Below are positions 52,955-62,253 of a DNA stretch of 64,000 bases, one piece after another (position 1 is the first letter of the stretch; each line of letters opens with the position of its first letter). The DNA is from Oribacterium asaccharolyticum ACB7 (GTDB lineage Bacteria > Bacillota > Clostridia > Lachnospirales > Lachnospiraceae): positions 190,047-254,046 of the forward strand of contig NZ_JH414505.1 in assembly GCF_000238075.1 (NCBI RefSeq), written 5' to 3'. A program made the translations under genes and the position numbers. The notes beneath the pieces are model-generated. The model saw nothing but the letters and a program-made list of their open reading frames with translations. It had not been told where the DNA came from and did no database searches.

Positions 52955-53019
52955 ACGAGTATCGCTCACGTAGCATGCGGTATCTCGTTCATAACGAGTA
53001 TCATGCGCAAAGCGTGCGA
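52955..53019. repeat. REP-like palindromes, copy 6 (two adjacent units)
   Basis: ACGAGTATCGCTCACGTAGC ... GGTATCTCGT, then AACGAGTATCATGCGCAAAG and CGTGCGAA. Placed between the binding-protein stop and its terminator, so it is transcribed. Confidence 0.7.
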
Positions 53020-53035
53020 ATCCCTTAGCCTGAAT

Positions 53036-54160
53036 TTACTTATAATACTGTGTGTACAGCTTGTTCCAGTGCTCTAAAACCTGGTCCTTATTCTTGATTA
53101 ACCAATCAATATCTCTGTCCACCCACTTCACTTCATCATCCTTCGGGATGTACTTATAGTCAATCTTTGCATTCGGGTTCGTAAGACGGATTGTTCCCAA
53201 TGCATTTCCTCTTGCAGTCTGGCTCTCTGCGGACTGCAGGAAGTTTACCATAGCCTTAGCTGCCGCCATATGAGGAGCACCCTTTACTACCGCACAACCG
53301 AAAGCAAAGTTGGAACTTCCGGAAGCGGGATAAACCAGCTTGATGTTCTTCGCACCGCTCTTTAAGAGAGTGGAAGCACCGTCTTCATAGGTAAGACCTA
53401 CTACGTACTCACCGTCTGCCACATTCTTAAAGCAGGCGGAGGAGCTTCCCTGAATCACCATCTTGTTCTTCATCAGACCTTCAATCATATTCCAAGCTTC
53501 CTCGCTGTCATTTCCGTAAACAGCCATGATGTTGGAAATATTGTTCCATGCTGCGGAAGACTCATTCGGATCGGAGAATACAATCTTTCCCTCCAGCTTC
53601 GGATCCAAAAGGTCCTTATAATCCTTAATATCCAGACCGAGTTCCTTCTCTAAATCCGTATTAACACAGAATACTACGGAAGAAAGGTGATCATAGTTGT
53701 AGAATCCATTATTGCTCTTATACTTGTCCGGAAGCTCATTCTCATGTACAGAGATAAACGGCTCGAAGATATCCTTGTTCTTGTCTCCGTCCGCCTGATT
53801 CATTCCGCCAAGCATAACGTCACCCTGCGGATTGGCAGCCTCCGCCTTTAATCTTGCGAAAAGCTCTCCTGCAGATCCGTTTACAACCTCTACCGTAATA
53901 TCCGGATAAAGCTCATTAAAGCCTTCCAATACTGTATCCACGTCATCATCCGTCATAGAGCAGTAGAGTGTAAGGCTGTCTCCCAAGTCCTCCGCATTCT
54001 CTGTAGCTGCTTCCGTCTTTTCCTGAGCGGCCTCCGTCTTTTCCGTCTTGGCATCCTGCTTCGGAGCCTCAGTCTCCTTATTCTTCGCTCCTCCGCCGCA
54101 AGCTACAAGGCTCAAACTCAAAAGTCCGAGTCCAAGTAATTTCATTAAGTTTTTCTTCAT
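53036..54160 (-). CDS. ABC transporter substrate-binding lipoprotein (Fe3+/AfuA-like)
   Basis: 374 residues from ATG 54160 (AAGGAGG seven bases upstream). Lipoprotein signal MKKNLMKLLGLGLLSLSLVACGG with lipobox L-V-A-C, then a Glu/Lys/Thr linker (~25-60). The mature domain (LTLYCSMTDDDVDTVLEGFN, GELFARLKAEAANPQGDVMLG, YDHLSSVVFCVNTDLEKELG, AFGCAVVKGAPHMAAAKAMV) is the type II fold of FbpA/AfuA/PhnS proteins. The usual paired tyrosines for iron are not evident to me, so a sugar-phosphate or phosphonate-type ligand is also possible. Last gene of the three-gene operon. Confidence 0.85.
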   Translation of the reverse strand: MKKNLMKLLGLGLLSLSLVACGGGAKNKETEAPKQDAKTEKTEAAQEKTEAATENAEDLGDSLTLYCSMTDDDVDTVLEGFNELYPDITVEVVNGSAGELFARLKAEAANPQGDVMLGGMNQADGDKNKDIFEPFISVHENELPDKYKSNNGFYNYDHLSSVVFCVNTDLEKELGLDIKDYKDLLDPKLEGKIVFSDPNESSAAWNNISNIMAVYGNDSEEAWNMIEGLMKNKMVIQGSSSACFKNVADGEYVVGLTYEDGASTLLKSGAKNIKLVYPASGSSNFAFGCAVVKGAPHMAAAKAMVNFLQSAESQTARGNALGTIRLTNPNAKIDYKYIPKDDEVKWVDRDIDWLIKNKDQVLEHWNKLYTQYYK

Positions 54161-54275
54161 TTTTTTCCTCCTTAATCTATTGCAAAAACACTTCTGTTTT
54201 ATGCACAAAATCATTTTACCGGAAAGCAAAACCTCTTCCCTGCAGCCTCTGCTTTCCCGCCTTTTCTCCCTTTCC

Positions 54276-55922
54276 TTAAACCTTCACATCCTCGGACTTA
54301 CTTACGAAGAGGTAGATAATCAGGGAAATGGTTGTCAGTATAGTAAGCACTGCGGAAAAAGCTGCCGCTATTCCGTAATTTCCTCTGGAAATTGCCACAT
54401 AAGCCGACATGGTCAATGTAATGGTCTTATTGTTATACAGGATAATGGCACTAGAAAGCTCGGTTACAATCGCAACCCAGCTCAGGATTGCACCGGAAAG
54501 AATTCCGTTCGCCATCATCGGTACCGTAATCTTGATAAAAGTCTTCAACTTGGAAGAGCCGAGACTTAATGCCGCTTCCTCAATAGAATAAGGAATCTGC
54601 ACCAGCGTTGCGGTAGCGGAACGAATGGTATAAGGCATACGCCGGATGACGAGCGACAGCACCATGATCCAAAGGCCTCCCACCAATACGATCGGCGGCT
54701 TCGAAAAGGATACTGCAAGCGCGATACCGATTACCGATCCCGGGATGATATAGGGCAGCATGGAAAGTGTATCAATGGTATTGTTCAAAATACTTCCTCT
54801 CCGTACTACCAGGTACGCAATGATAATCGAAATCAGAATAATCAAAGCCAAGGATAAAAATCCCAAAAGGAAGGTATTCTGAATGGAACGAACAAGCAAC
54901 TTTTTTGCCGCCTGCGTATAATTGATTAACGAGTAGCCCGGTTTAAATACGGAACGGTCGCAGTTTCGGAAGGACAGGTAAATAATATAGACATTGGGCA
55001 GAATGGCAATTCCACTAAGTCCGTAGGTATAGAGGTAAATGAGAACCCCCATCAGCCCCTTCGGACGCCTTTTCTCTACCGGATGCAAGGCGTTGATAGA
55101 GAAGGTAAAGCGCTTTCCGACCCACTTCTGAATCAGGAAAACCAGTGCCGTAACCAGAATGGCCACAACGGATATCGTTGCCGCAAAGGCGTGGTTTGTT
55201 CCGTTCTCTCCGATATACTGCTTATAGATTTCCACCGGGAAAGTACGGAAACCTTCTCCAATGATAAGGGGCGTTCCGAAATCCGCAAAAGAACGCATAA
55301 ACACCAATAAGGATGCTGCCAAAATGGTCGGCATGGAAAGGCTCAAAATAATCTTAAAGAAACGATTAATGCCCTTACAGCCCAGGCTTGTGGATGCCTC
55401 AATCAGGGAGTTGTCAATGTTCTTAAACGCTCCGTTCATATAGATAAAAACCAGAGGGTAGAGCTTTAAAGCCTGTACGAAGAGGATGCCCTTAAATCCA
55501 TAAATGCTGCCTATATTGATTCCGATTTTCGCCAGACTCTGCGTAATCACGCCGGATCTTCCCAAAAGCATAATCCAGGCATACGCTCCGATAAACGGGG
55601 CGGACATACAACAGAGGATACTGACCACAAATAAAAACTTTGCGCCCCGTAACTGGTAGAAAGAATAAAAATAAGCAAAAGGAATACCCAAAACCAGGGT
55701 GCTGACGGTAATGGCAATCGTCACGGTAAAGCTGTTCAGAATGGTACTGCTATAATAAGGGTTGGTAAAAAACTTATGAAACTGCTCTAAGGTAAAACGC
55801 CCGTTTTCATCAATCACCGACTGTTGCAGGATGCCAAACAAGGGGTAAATCAAAAATACGATAAAAAGTGCCAGGAGGGCAAAGGTAAAAAAGGTCCAGA
55901 TCTCCAATTTTCTTTTCATCAT
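54276..55922 (-). CDS. ABC transporter permease, duplicated FbpB-type
   Basis: 548 residues with two permease halves of about six membrane segments each. The EAA loop of the first half is EASTSLGCKGINRFFKIILS and of the second EEAALSLGSSKLKTFIKITV; both match the ATPase-contacting consensus. Fused two-in-one permeases of this size are typical for the Fe3+/2-aminoethylphosphonate/AfuB group. It overlaps the ATPase gene by four bases (ATGA). Confidence 0.9.
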   Translation of the reverse strand: MMKRKLEIWTFFTFALLALFIVFLIYPLFGILQQSVIDENGRFTLEQFHKFFTNPYYSSTILNSFTVTIAITVSTLVLGIPFAYFYSFYQLRGAKFLFVVSILCCMSAPFIGAYAWIMLLGRSGVITQSLAKIGINIGSIYGFKGILFVQALKLYPLVFIYMNGAFKNIDNSLIEASTSLGCKGINRFFKIILSLSMPTILAASLLVFMRSFADFGTPLIIGEGFRTFPVEIYKQYIGENGTNHAFAATISVVAILVTALVFLIQKWVGKRFTFSINALHPVEKRRPKGLMGVLIYLYTYGLSGIAILPNVYIIYLSFRNCDRSVFKPGYSLINYTQAAKKLLVRSIQNTFLLGFLSLALIILISIIIAYLVVRRGSILNNTIDTLSMLPYIIPGSVIGIALAVSFSKPPIVLVGGLWIMVLSLVIRRMPYTIRSATATLVQIPYSIEEAALSLGSSKLKTFIKITVPMMANGILSGAILSWVAIVTELSSAIILYNNKTITLTMSAYVAISRGNYGIAAAFSAVLTILTTISLIIYLFVSKSEDVKV

Positions 55923-57034
55923 ACCTGAACTCCTTTTCCGTCAGCAGAAATCAGGATATTCTTCTCCCCGTCTTCGGTAAATACGTTCACCTTATCCGTA
56001 TTAATCTTTAAGGAAATCTCCTCTCCCACGTTTAAGATGTTGCTAATCGTGGACTCCTGAATAATTTCCGCACGTGCTCCCGTTTCCAATTCCACCGTGT
56101 AGTGGGTATTCAGTCCCAGGAAAATACTCTCCGTAATACGTGCACGAAGCAGCTCTTCTTCTTTATTGCAAAGAATAAACTCTTCGGGGCGGACACTGAG
56201 CTTTACCTTTTGGTTCTTTCGGAACTGCCCCTGCACATTCTGAATCTGTGCTTTCTTTCCATTGGAAAATACCAGGAAATCTTCTCCGCCTTCCTGCTTC
56301 AGTTCCGCTTCCACCACATTGGAACGGCCGATGAAGCTGCTGACAAAGAGATTTGCCGGTCTCTGGTAAATACTCTTCGGTGTACCGACTTGCTGTAATA
56401 CGCCGCCCTTCATAACAGCGATACGGTCGGATATCGCCATAGCCTCTTCCTGGTCATGGGTAACGTAAACCGTGGTAATGCCTACCTGATGCTGCGTTCT
56501 TCTGATTGCACCGCGCATGTCCACACGAAGCTTGGCGTCCAAATTGGATAAAGGCTCATCCATTAAAAGAACATCCGGCTGAATCACAAGGGCTCTCGCG
56601 AGCGCCACACGCTGCTGCTGTCCTCCGGACATTCGCTCCGGCTTTCTGTCAGCCAGATTCTCAATCTGCATCAGACGCAGGAATTCATCGCTTTTTTCTC
56701 TTCTTTCCTTCGCCGGAACCCCTTTATTCTTCAGGCCGAATTCCACGTTCTGCCTTACGGTATAGTGTGGGAATATAGCATAATTCTGGAATACCATTCC
56801 GATGTTTCTCTTGGCAGGATCCAGGTCATTAATTCGTCTGTCATTGAAGTAAAAATCTCCTCCCTCAATGGAATTAAATCCGGCAATCATACGAAGGAGT
56901 GTTGTCTTCCCGCAACCGGACGGCCCCAACAGGGTGAAAAACTCGCCTTCATGAATATCTAAACTTAAATCGGGAATAATGGTACTGTCCCCATATTTTT
57001 TCACAGCATGTTTAATAGAAATGGCTACGCTCAA
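55919..57034 (-). CDS. ABC transporter ATP-binding protein (FbpC/PotA-like)
   Basis: 371 residues. Walker A LGPSGCGKTTLLRM near 38, Q-loop in VFQNYAIFPHYTVRQN, signature RMSGGQQQRVALARAL near 135, Walker B DVLLMDEPLSNLDAKLR, switch VYVTHDQEEAM. A C-terminal TOBE-type regulatory domain (VKLSVRPEEFIL) follows, as in MalK/PotA/FbpC. First gene of the importer operon; a 200-base AT-rich upstream region holds the promoter. Confidence 0.93.
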   Translation of the reverse strand: MSVAISIKHAVKKYGDSTIIPDLSLDIHEGEFFTLLGPSGCGKTTLLRMIAGFNSIEGGDFYFNDRRINDLDPAKRNIGMVFQNYAIFPHYTVRQNVEFGLKNKGVPAKERREKSDEFLRLMQIENLADRKPERMSGGQQQRVALARALVIQPDVLLMDEPLSNLDAKLRVDMRGAIRRTQHQVGITTVYVTHDQEEAMAISDRIAVMKGGVLQQVGTPKSIYQRPANLFVSSFIGRSNVVEAELKQEGGEDFLVFSNGKKAQIQNVQGQFRKNQKVKLSVRPEEFILCNKEEELLRARITESIFLGLNTHYTVELETGARAEIIQESTISNILNVGEEISLKINTDKVNVFTEDGEKNILISADGKGVQV

Positions 57035-57250
57035 GATCTTCTCCTCCTTACTCTCTATCAGGCTTTTGTAGCATTTGTTCCTATTGTCTAAATTTATTTA
57101 CACAATAGGCAGCAGGAACAGTATATTGTTTCGTGCTTTTAAAATCAAGTTTTTTATTTATAAGTATTTGCTATGGCAAGACTTAAAATCCACAATTTCC
57201 TTGTGCATTTTGAAAAATGAATCTAAAAAATATCTATCCCGGACCTGCGT

Positions 57251-57529
57251 TCAACTTATTGAAAAAAAGAGTCCATATCCCCATAGCAGGCAAAACAGAG
57301 GAATACTCAATCTGAATTTCAGTTTTTTCGTTTTATGATGAAAAAAATACATAGCAAAAAGTGAGCCGAAAGCGCCCCCCATCAGTGCCGTCAGCAATAA
57401 AACCCTCTCGGGAATACGCCATGCATGATGAATGGCTTTATATTTATCCGCCCCATAAAATAAGAATGCTATAAAATTAATGGATAAAAAATAGACGCCA
57501 AACGGAGTGAACAAACGCTCTATCCCCAC
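57251..57529 (-). CDS. DUF1294 family membrane protein
   Basis: 92 residues with about three membrane segments. The block FYGADKYKAIHHAWRIPERV, then GGAFGSLFAMYFFHHKTKKLKF, is the hallmark of DUF1294. Function unknown. It overlaps the preceding gene by ten bases, so both are co-translated, and it ends the group of four genes starting at 59914. Confidence 0.9.
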   Translation of the reverse strand: MGIERLFTPFGVYFLSINFIAFLFYGADKYKAIHHAWRIPERVLLLTALMGGAFGSLFAMYFFHHKTKKLKFRLSIPLFCLLWGYGLFFSIS

Positions 57530-57789
57530 AGCTCGTCCTCTTCTTTTTTCTCTTTGTACTTTGCATAAATGTCCTGTATATTGAGAGCCGTGAGAATTGC
57601 CTCCAGTACACTCACAAGAACCAGGCCGAATTTTGCAAGTCCGATCATGCCTTTATCTCTTCTCTTTTTTCCTTCTTTTATTCCTTCCAGAAGGATTAAA
57701 AGACCGATTAAGTTCCCCAAATGAACAAGATTCCGATTCACCTGTCTATTTTCCTGCAGAATTTCTTCCAGCATTTTCTTTTTATTCAT
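57520..57789 (-). CDS. Small membrane protein of unknown function
   Basis: 89 residues. Charged N-terminal helix (MNKKKMLEEILQENRQVNRN), then a membrane segment (LGNLIGLLILLEGI), a basic loop (KEGKKRRDKG), a second segment (IGLAKFGLVLVSVLEAILTAL) and a charged tail. I do not recognise a family. It overlaps DUF1294 downstream and follows the phosphatase gene by 42 bases. Confidence 0.65.
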   Translation of the reverse strand: MNKKKMLEEILQENRQVNRNLVHLGNLIGLLILLEGIKEGKKRRDKGMIGLAKFGLVLVSVLEAILTALNIQDIYAKYKEKKEEDELWG

Positions 57790-57831
57790 CTTTCTTTTCC
57801 TTTCTTTTTACACCCTGAAACGGATTGTAAA

Positions 57832-58455
57832 CTAGAGCATGGTCCGAATCGCTTCTATTTCTTCCTCCTTAAAGGCATAGGCCCTGGCATTCTCCACCCG
57901 CACACGAATGAAGCTGTCCGACATGGCATAGCCGTCCCGCAAGGACAAAAGCAACATAATGACCGCGCCGTGTGTGATAATCAAGATATCCCCTTTTTGG
58001 GCATCGGCATCCATTGCACTCCGTTTTTTCTTTATCAAAGAGTAGGCGGAGAAGAAGCGATTCAACACATCCTGGTAGGACTCTCCCCCCGAAATTCTCC
58101 TGTATCGCTTGTTTTGCTCCCACTCTTCCAGTTCTTTCGGATAAAGGCTTTTTGATTCTATCCAGGTTTTTCCTTCGCAGATTCCGAAATTCATCTCCTC
58201 CAGACCGGGCACGGTTTCCACTTCCACGCCAAGCCGCCTTCCCACAATTTCCGCAGTCTCCTTAGCCCTCATAAGAGGGCTCGTGAAAATAGAGGAAAGA
58301 AAACCTCCCTCGGCATGAAACAGCCTATCCAAATAGCTGCTTAAAGAATGTGCCTGCCGGATTCCGTTTTCATTTAAAGGAATATCGGTACTCCCCTGAA
58401 TTCGTCTTTCTACATTCCAATCCGTTTCTCCATGACGAGCCAAAAAAATGCGCAC
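57832..58455 (-). CDS. Histidine phosphatase (phosphoglycerate-mutase-like)
   Basis: 207 residues. Catalytic RHG motif in FLARHGETDWNVERRIQG at residues 8-10, LMRAKETAEIVGRRLG, E-E-M-N-F-G-I-C-E-G-K-T-W and the second histidine in LIITHGAVIMLLLS. Length and motifs fit cofactor-dependent acid-phosphatase/PGM-like enzymes; the substrate (for example alpha-ribazole phosphate or a sugar phosphate) cannot be told. It starts 22 bases after the FAD oxidoreductase gene. Confidence 0.9.
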   Translation of the reverse strand: MRIFLARHGETDWNVERRIQGSTDIPLNENGIRQAHSLSSYLDRLFHAEGGFLSSIFTSPLMRAKETAEIVGRRLGVEVETVPGLEEMNFGICEGKTWIESKSLYPKELEEWEQNKRYRRISGGESYQDVLNRFFSAYSLIKKKRSAMDADAQKGDILIITHGAVIMLLLSLRDGYAMSDSFIRVRVENARAYAFKEEEIEAIRTML

Positions 58456-58477
58456 AGTCTTTCTTTACCCCTTTCCA

Positions 58478-59914
58478 CTATAATTTTCCCGCTTCAGCAA
58501 TTTCCCTTGCCACAAAAATACCGGATGCCGATGCATGAGAAAGAGAATGCGTTACGCCCGATCCGTCTCCAATCACATAAAATCCCTTATACTTCGTCTC
58601 CAGATGTTCATCCAAAGCTACTTCCATATTGTAGAACTTTACCTCCACTCCATAGAGCAGGGTGTCTTCATTTGCCGTTCCGGGTGCAATTTTATCCAGA
58701 GCATAAATCATCTCCATAATCCCGTCCAGAATGCGCTTGGGAAGCACAAGGCTTAAATCTCCCGGCGTCGCCTTAAGAGTCGGCTGCACCATTCCCTCTT
58801 CAATCCGCTTCTGATTACTTCTTCTTCCTCTTACCAGGTCTCCAAAGCGCTGCACAATGACACCGCCGCCCAGCATATTGGAAAGACGGGCAATGCTTTC
58901 TCCGTAGCCGTTACTGTCCTTGAAAGGCTCCGAAAAATGCTTTGCCACAAGGAGCGCAAAGTTGGTATTTTCCGTATGTTTATCCTCTCCCTCGTAGCTG
59001 TGTCCATTCACGGTGACGATTCCGTTTGTGTTCTCGTTTACCACAATGCCGTTCGGATTCATACAGAAGGTTCGTACATTATCTTCAAAGAGTTCCGTTC
59101 GATAAACGATTTTACTTTCATACAGTTCATCGGTCAGGTGAGAGAAAATCACGGCAGGCAGTTCCACGCGCACACCGAGATCCACACGATTGGACTTCGT
59201 AGGAATCCCCAACTCATCACAGACTTTCTCCATCCATTTACTGCCGGAGCGTCCGACGGAAACAATACATCTTCTTGCGGAAAAGTCTTCCTTCCCGGTA
59301 TGCAGCAGATAGCTTTCACAATACACTTTTTCCTTGTTTTTTTCTGCGGAAGACTTCTCCTTTTCTTCCCGTCTTCCCTGAATTTCTATTTTCTCCACCG
59401 GGGTATCAAAATGAAACTCTACCTTATCTTTCAACTCGGTATACAGCTTTTCCAAAACCACATAGTTGATATCCGTTCCCAAATGACGGACGGAAGCATC
59501 CAGAAGCTTCAGGCGATTCTGCATACAGAGTTTCTTGAATTTGGTTCCGGCCGTAGAAAAGAGACGGGTCCCTTCTCCTCCATGTTCCATATTGATTTCA
59601 TCAACATATTTCATGAGGGAAAGGGCTTCTTCTTTTCCGATATATTCATAGAGGGTACCGCCAAAATCGTTTGTGATATTGTATTTCCCGTCGGAAAATG
59701 CCCCCGCTCCGCCAAATCCGCTCATAATAGAACAACTCTTACAGGAAATACAGGACTTGATCTTCTTCCCGTCAATCGGACAGTGCCGCTTTTCCAGGCT
59801 ATGTCCTGCTTCCAAAACCACAACAGAAAGAGCGGGATTCTTCTTTATCAGCTCATACGCCGCATAAATTCCGCCGGGTCCCGCACCGACGATAGCCACA
59901 TCATAATTCTTCAT
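58478..59914 (-). CDS. FAD-dependent oxidoreductase
   Basis: 478 residues. N-terminal dinucleotide fold VAIVGAGPGGIYAAYELIKK, then a cysteine-rich insert CPIDGKKIKSCISCKSC and SGFGGAGAFSDGKYNI. Later GRSGSKWMEKVCDELGIPTK, VDLGVRVELPAVIF and the C-terminal FAD segment GFYVIGDGSGVTHSLSHASA. The group is the BFP/FAD-dependent protein family (HI0933-like or YhfW-like proteins); the substrate is unknown. The CxxC-type cysteines could be redox active. Start of the four-gene group. Confidence 0.85.
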   Translation of the reverse strand: MKNYDVAIVGAGPGGIYAAYELIKKNPALSVVVLEAGHSLEKRHCPIDGKKIKSCISCKSCSIMSGFGGAGAFSDGKYNITNDFGGTLYEYIGKEEALSLMKYVDEINMEHGGEGTRLFSTAGTKFKKLCMQNRLKLLDASVRHLGTDINYVVLEKLYTELKDKVEFHFDTPVEKIEIQGRREEKEKSSAEKNKEKVYCESYLLHTGKEDFSARRCIVSVGRSGSKWMEKVCDELGIPTKSNRVDLGVRVELPAVIFSHLTDELYESKIVYRTELFEDNVRTFCMNPNGIVVNENTNGIVTVNGHSYEGEDKHTENTNFALLVAKHFSEPFKDSNGYGESIARLSNMLGGGVIVQRFGDLVRGRRSNQKRIEEGMVQPTLKATPGDLSLVLPKRILDGIMEMIYALDKIAPGTANEDTLLYGVEVKFYNMEVALDEHLETKYKGFYVIGDGSGVTHSLSHASASGIFVAREIAEAGKL

Positions 59915-60041
59915 TTTCCCTCCCTGCCGCTAAACACGAATCCGATTCATAATTACGACTTAGTTTATCATAATTTATTTGCTTTTGCATAAGAACTTGC
60001 AGACAAAAAAGTCTCACGGAAAAAACTGTCTTTCCATAAAG

Positions 60042-60092
60042 AATAGGCCCGAAATCGGGGAGCATTCAATTTTCCCCTTTTTCAGACCTATA
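60042..60092. repeat. Palindromic element sharing the MITE inner repeat
   Basis: AATAGGCCCGAAATCGGGG pairs with CCCCTTTTTCAGACCTAT (with G-T wobbles). The ATAGGTCTGAA arm equals the inner part of the terminal repeats at 17210 and 43111. It lies between fucO and the FAD oxidoreductase gene; no T-run follows on the minus strand. Confidence 0.45.
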
Positions 60093-60175
60093 CTACATAA
60101 ACACTTTACAAGAGTCATTTCTATAAGCTTTTTTCCAAAGCGTTAAGAGCCCCGGTTAAAAACTCGACATGTCCT

Positions 60176-61324
60176 TTACACTAACTGTAAGAAAAGCTCC
60201 TTGATATCCTCGAACTTCGGATCTCTCGGGTTTCCGGGTCTGCAAGCATCATCCATAGCGGACTGGGATAAGAAATCCACATCTTCGGGCTTTACAATAT
60301 TCTTCAAATCCTTAGGAATCCCTACATCTTCAGCAAGCTTCTTAACGGCATCAATAGCCGCCTTCTGGTACTCTTCCTTGCTCATATTTTCTGTGCCGGA
60401 AACGCCCATAGCCTTTGCCACATCTCTTAACTTCTCTCCGACAGCATCCTTATTGTATTCCATAACGGTAGGAAGAATAATCGCATTCGCTACACCGTGC
60501 GGTGTATCGTAAAGAGCTCCTAAACCGTGTGCCATGGAGTGCACGATTCCGAGTCCGCAGTTGGAGAAGCCCATTCCGGTAAGGTACTGCCCGAGTGCCA
60601 TTCCTTCTCTTCCTTCCGGGGTATTGTCCACTGCACCGCGAAGGGACTGTGCAATGAGCTCAATAGCCTTTAAGTTGAACATATCGGTAATGGTATTTGC
60701 GCCCTTTGTGGTATATCCCTCGATAGCATGGGTTAGAGCATCCATACCGGTAGATGCGGTAAGGCCTTTAGGCATGCTGGACATCATATCGGGATCCACG
60801 AAAGCTACAACAGGGATATCATGGGGATCTACACAAACGAACTTTCTCTTCTTTTCTACGTCAGTGATAACGTAGTTAATGGTTACTTCTGCCGCGGTAC
60901 CTGCCGTTGTCGGAATAGCAAAAATAGGTACGGACGGCTTCTTTGTCGCGGAAAGTCCCTCTAAGCTTCTTACATCCTCAAACTCGGGATTGGCAATGAT
61001 GATCCCGATAGCCTTGGAGGTATCCATGGAGGACCCTCCACCGATAGCGATGATATAGTCAGCCCCGGACTTTTTGAATGCCGCTACGCCGTTCTGCACA
61101 TTCTCGATTGTCGGATTCGCCTTAATATCGGAGTAGATTTCATAGGGAAGCCCTTCCTTGTCGAGTAAGTCCGTTACCTTCTTGGTAACATTAAACTTAA
61201 TCAAATCCGGGTCGGAACAAACGAAAGCCTTTTTGAAGCCGCGCCCCTTTGCCTCTTCCGGAACACTCAGGATGGCACCCTTTCCATGATAAGATACCTC
61301 GTTTAACACAATTTTGTTTGCCAT
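60176..61324 (-). CDS. fucO: Iron-dependent alcohol dehydrogenase, lactaldehyde reductase (FucO-type)
   Basis: 382 residues. Fe(II)-dependent group III alcohol dehydrogenase; reduces L-lactaldehyde to 1,2-propanediol with NADH. Visible: the NAD motif IAIGGGSSMDTSKAIGI, the IPTTAGTAAEVTINYVI block, TASTGMDALTHAIEGYT and the iron histidines in GLGIVHSMAHGLGALYDTPHG. It follows fucA by 28 bases, which supports the lactaldehyde role over a general alcohol dehydrogenase. Confidence 0.92.
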   Translation of the reverse strand: MANKIVLNEVSYHGKGAILSVPEEAKGRGFKKAFVCSDPDLIKFNVTKKVTDLLDKEGLPYEIYSDIKANPTIENVQNGVAAFKKSGADYIIAIGGGSSMDTSKAIGIIIANPEFEDVRSLEGLSATKKPSVPIFAIPTTAGTAAEVTINYVITDVEKKRKFVCVDPHDIPVVAFVDPDMMSSMPKGLTASTGMDALTHAIEGYTTKGANTITDMFNLKAIELIAQSLRGAVDNTPEGREGMALGQYLTGMGFSNCGLGIVHSMAHGLGALYDTPHGVANAIILPTVMEYNKDAVGEKLRDVAKAMGVSGTENMSKEEYQKAAIDAVKKLAEDVGIPKDLKNIVKPEDVDFLSQSAMDDACRPGNPRDPKFEDIKELFLQLV

Positions 61325-61352
61325 AATTTTACCTCCTTATAAATAAATGGGA

Positions 61353-62009
61353 CTATTTGTCCTCACCCTTTCTCTGTCCATAGCTCTTGAATTTCTCAAG
61401 CATCACCTTCATCTCCTCCTCCGGCAGAATCACCGGGTTGCCTATCGATCTTGCCTTGGTGTAAATCTCTGCACAGTATTCTACTTCTTCAATAATATTA
61501 AAAGCATTTGCCAGATCCTTCGCACCGGCAAGAAGGCCGTGGTTCGCGAGAATAACCGCCTTCCTATCCTTCATTGCGTCAAATGCATTTTTGGCAAGCT
61601 CCATGGAGCCGAAGGTGGCATATTTCGCCACTCTGACATTTTCTCCGGCAACCGCAATCATATAATGCGTAGCCGGTAAATCCTCTCTTAAACAGGACAA
61701 AATCGTGGCATACATAGTATGGGCATGAACCACGGCGTCTATATCCTCTCTATACTTGTAGGGCATAACATGCATGGCCCACTCGGAAGACGGAACCCGG
61801 TTTCCTTCCAGTACATGACCGTCCAAGTCCATAATCACTATATCCTCAGGCTGAATTTCAAAAAAGTCAATTCCCGAAGGGGTAATGGCAACTCTTCCGC
61901 TTGCTCGATCAAAGACACTCAAGTTTCCGCCCGTACCTTTGGTCAGTCCCGCCTCTACAAGCTTCCTTCCGTACTTTATCAAAAGTTGCCTTTCTTTCTC
62001 CATATCCAT
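61353..62009 (-). CDS. fucA: L-fuculose-phosphate aldolase (class II)
   Basis: 218 residues. Zinc aldolase splitting L-fuculose 1-phosphate (or a related deoxyketose phosphate) into dihydroxyacetone phosphate and lactaldehyde. Visible: GTGGNLSVFDR, the T-P-S-G-I-D segment, E-W-A-M-H in SSEWAMHVMPY with catalytic Glu, VVHAHTMYATILSC with two zinc histidines, and ANHGLLAGAKDL. Its partner fucO is downstream. Kinase and isomerase genes are not in the window. Confidence 0.9.
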   Translation of the reverse strand: MDMEKERQLLIKYGRKLVEAGLTKGTGGNLSVFDRASGRVAITPSGIDFFEIQPEDIVIMDLDGHVLEGNRVPSSEWAMHVMPYKYREDIDAVVHAHTMYATILSCLREDLPATHYMIAVAGENVRVAKYATFGSMELAKNAFDAMKDRKAVILANHGLLAGAKDLANAFNIIEEVEYCAEIYTKARSIGNPVILPEEEMKVMLEKFKSYGQRKGEDK

Positions 62010-62156
62010 ATATTCGTTCTCCTTCGCTTTCCTTTCCTCAATCGATTTCTCTCTTTGCAGAAATTATGGTCCAACTTGTCTCTGATTGCAAGAGAATCTT
62101 ATCAAAAGAGAATGTTGTCAGAAGCAAAATACTCATGCTATATTATGGATTGCTTT

Positions 62157-62224
62157 GGGGCTGTAAAAAATAAAAACTTCTTTATGCTATGAAGGTCATT
62201 TTTATTTTTTTACATTCCCTTTTA
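62157..62224. repeat. Short MITE-type element, copy 3
   Basis: GGGGCTGTAAAAAATAAAAA at one end and TTTTTATTTTTTTACATTCCC at the other, written in part; the core is only about 30 bp. The same end sequence as the 218-bp element, but without the GCGAGAGCG core. Lies between fucA and the divergent permease gene. Confidence 0.6.
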
Positions 62225-62253
62225 ATCATTTTATTATTTAGAAGGGGTTTTTT

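Noticed and set aside
58937..59992. 351-residue plus-strand ORF opposite the FAD oxidoreductase
   Set aside because: Antisense shadow; the minus-strand gene has clear FAD-binding motifs.
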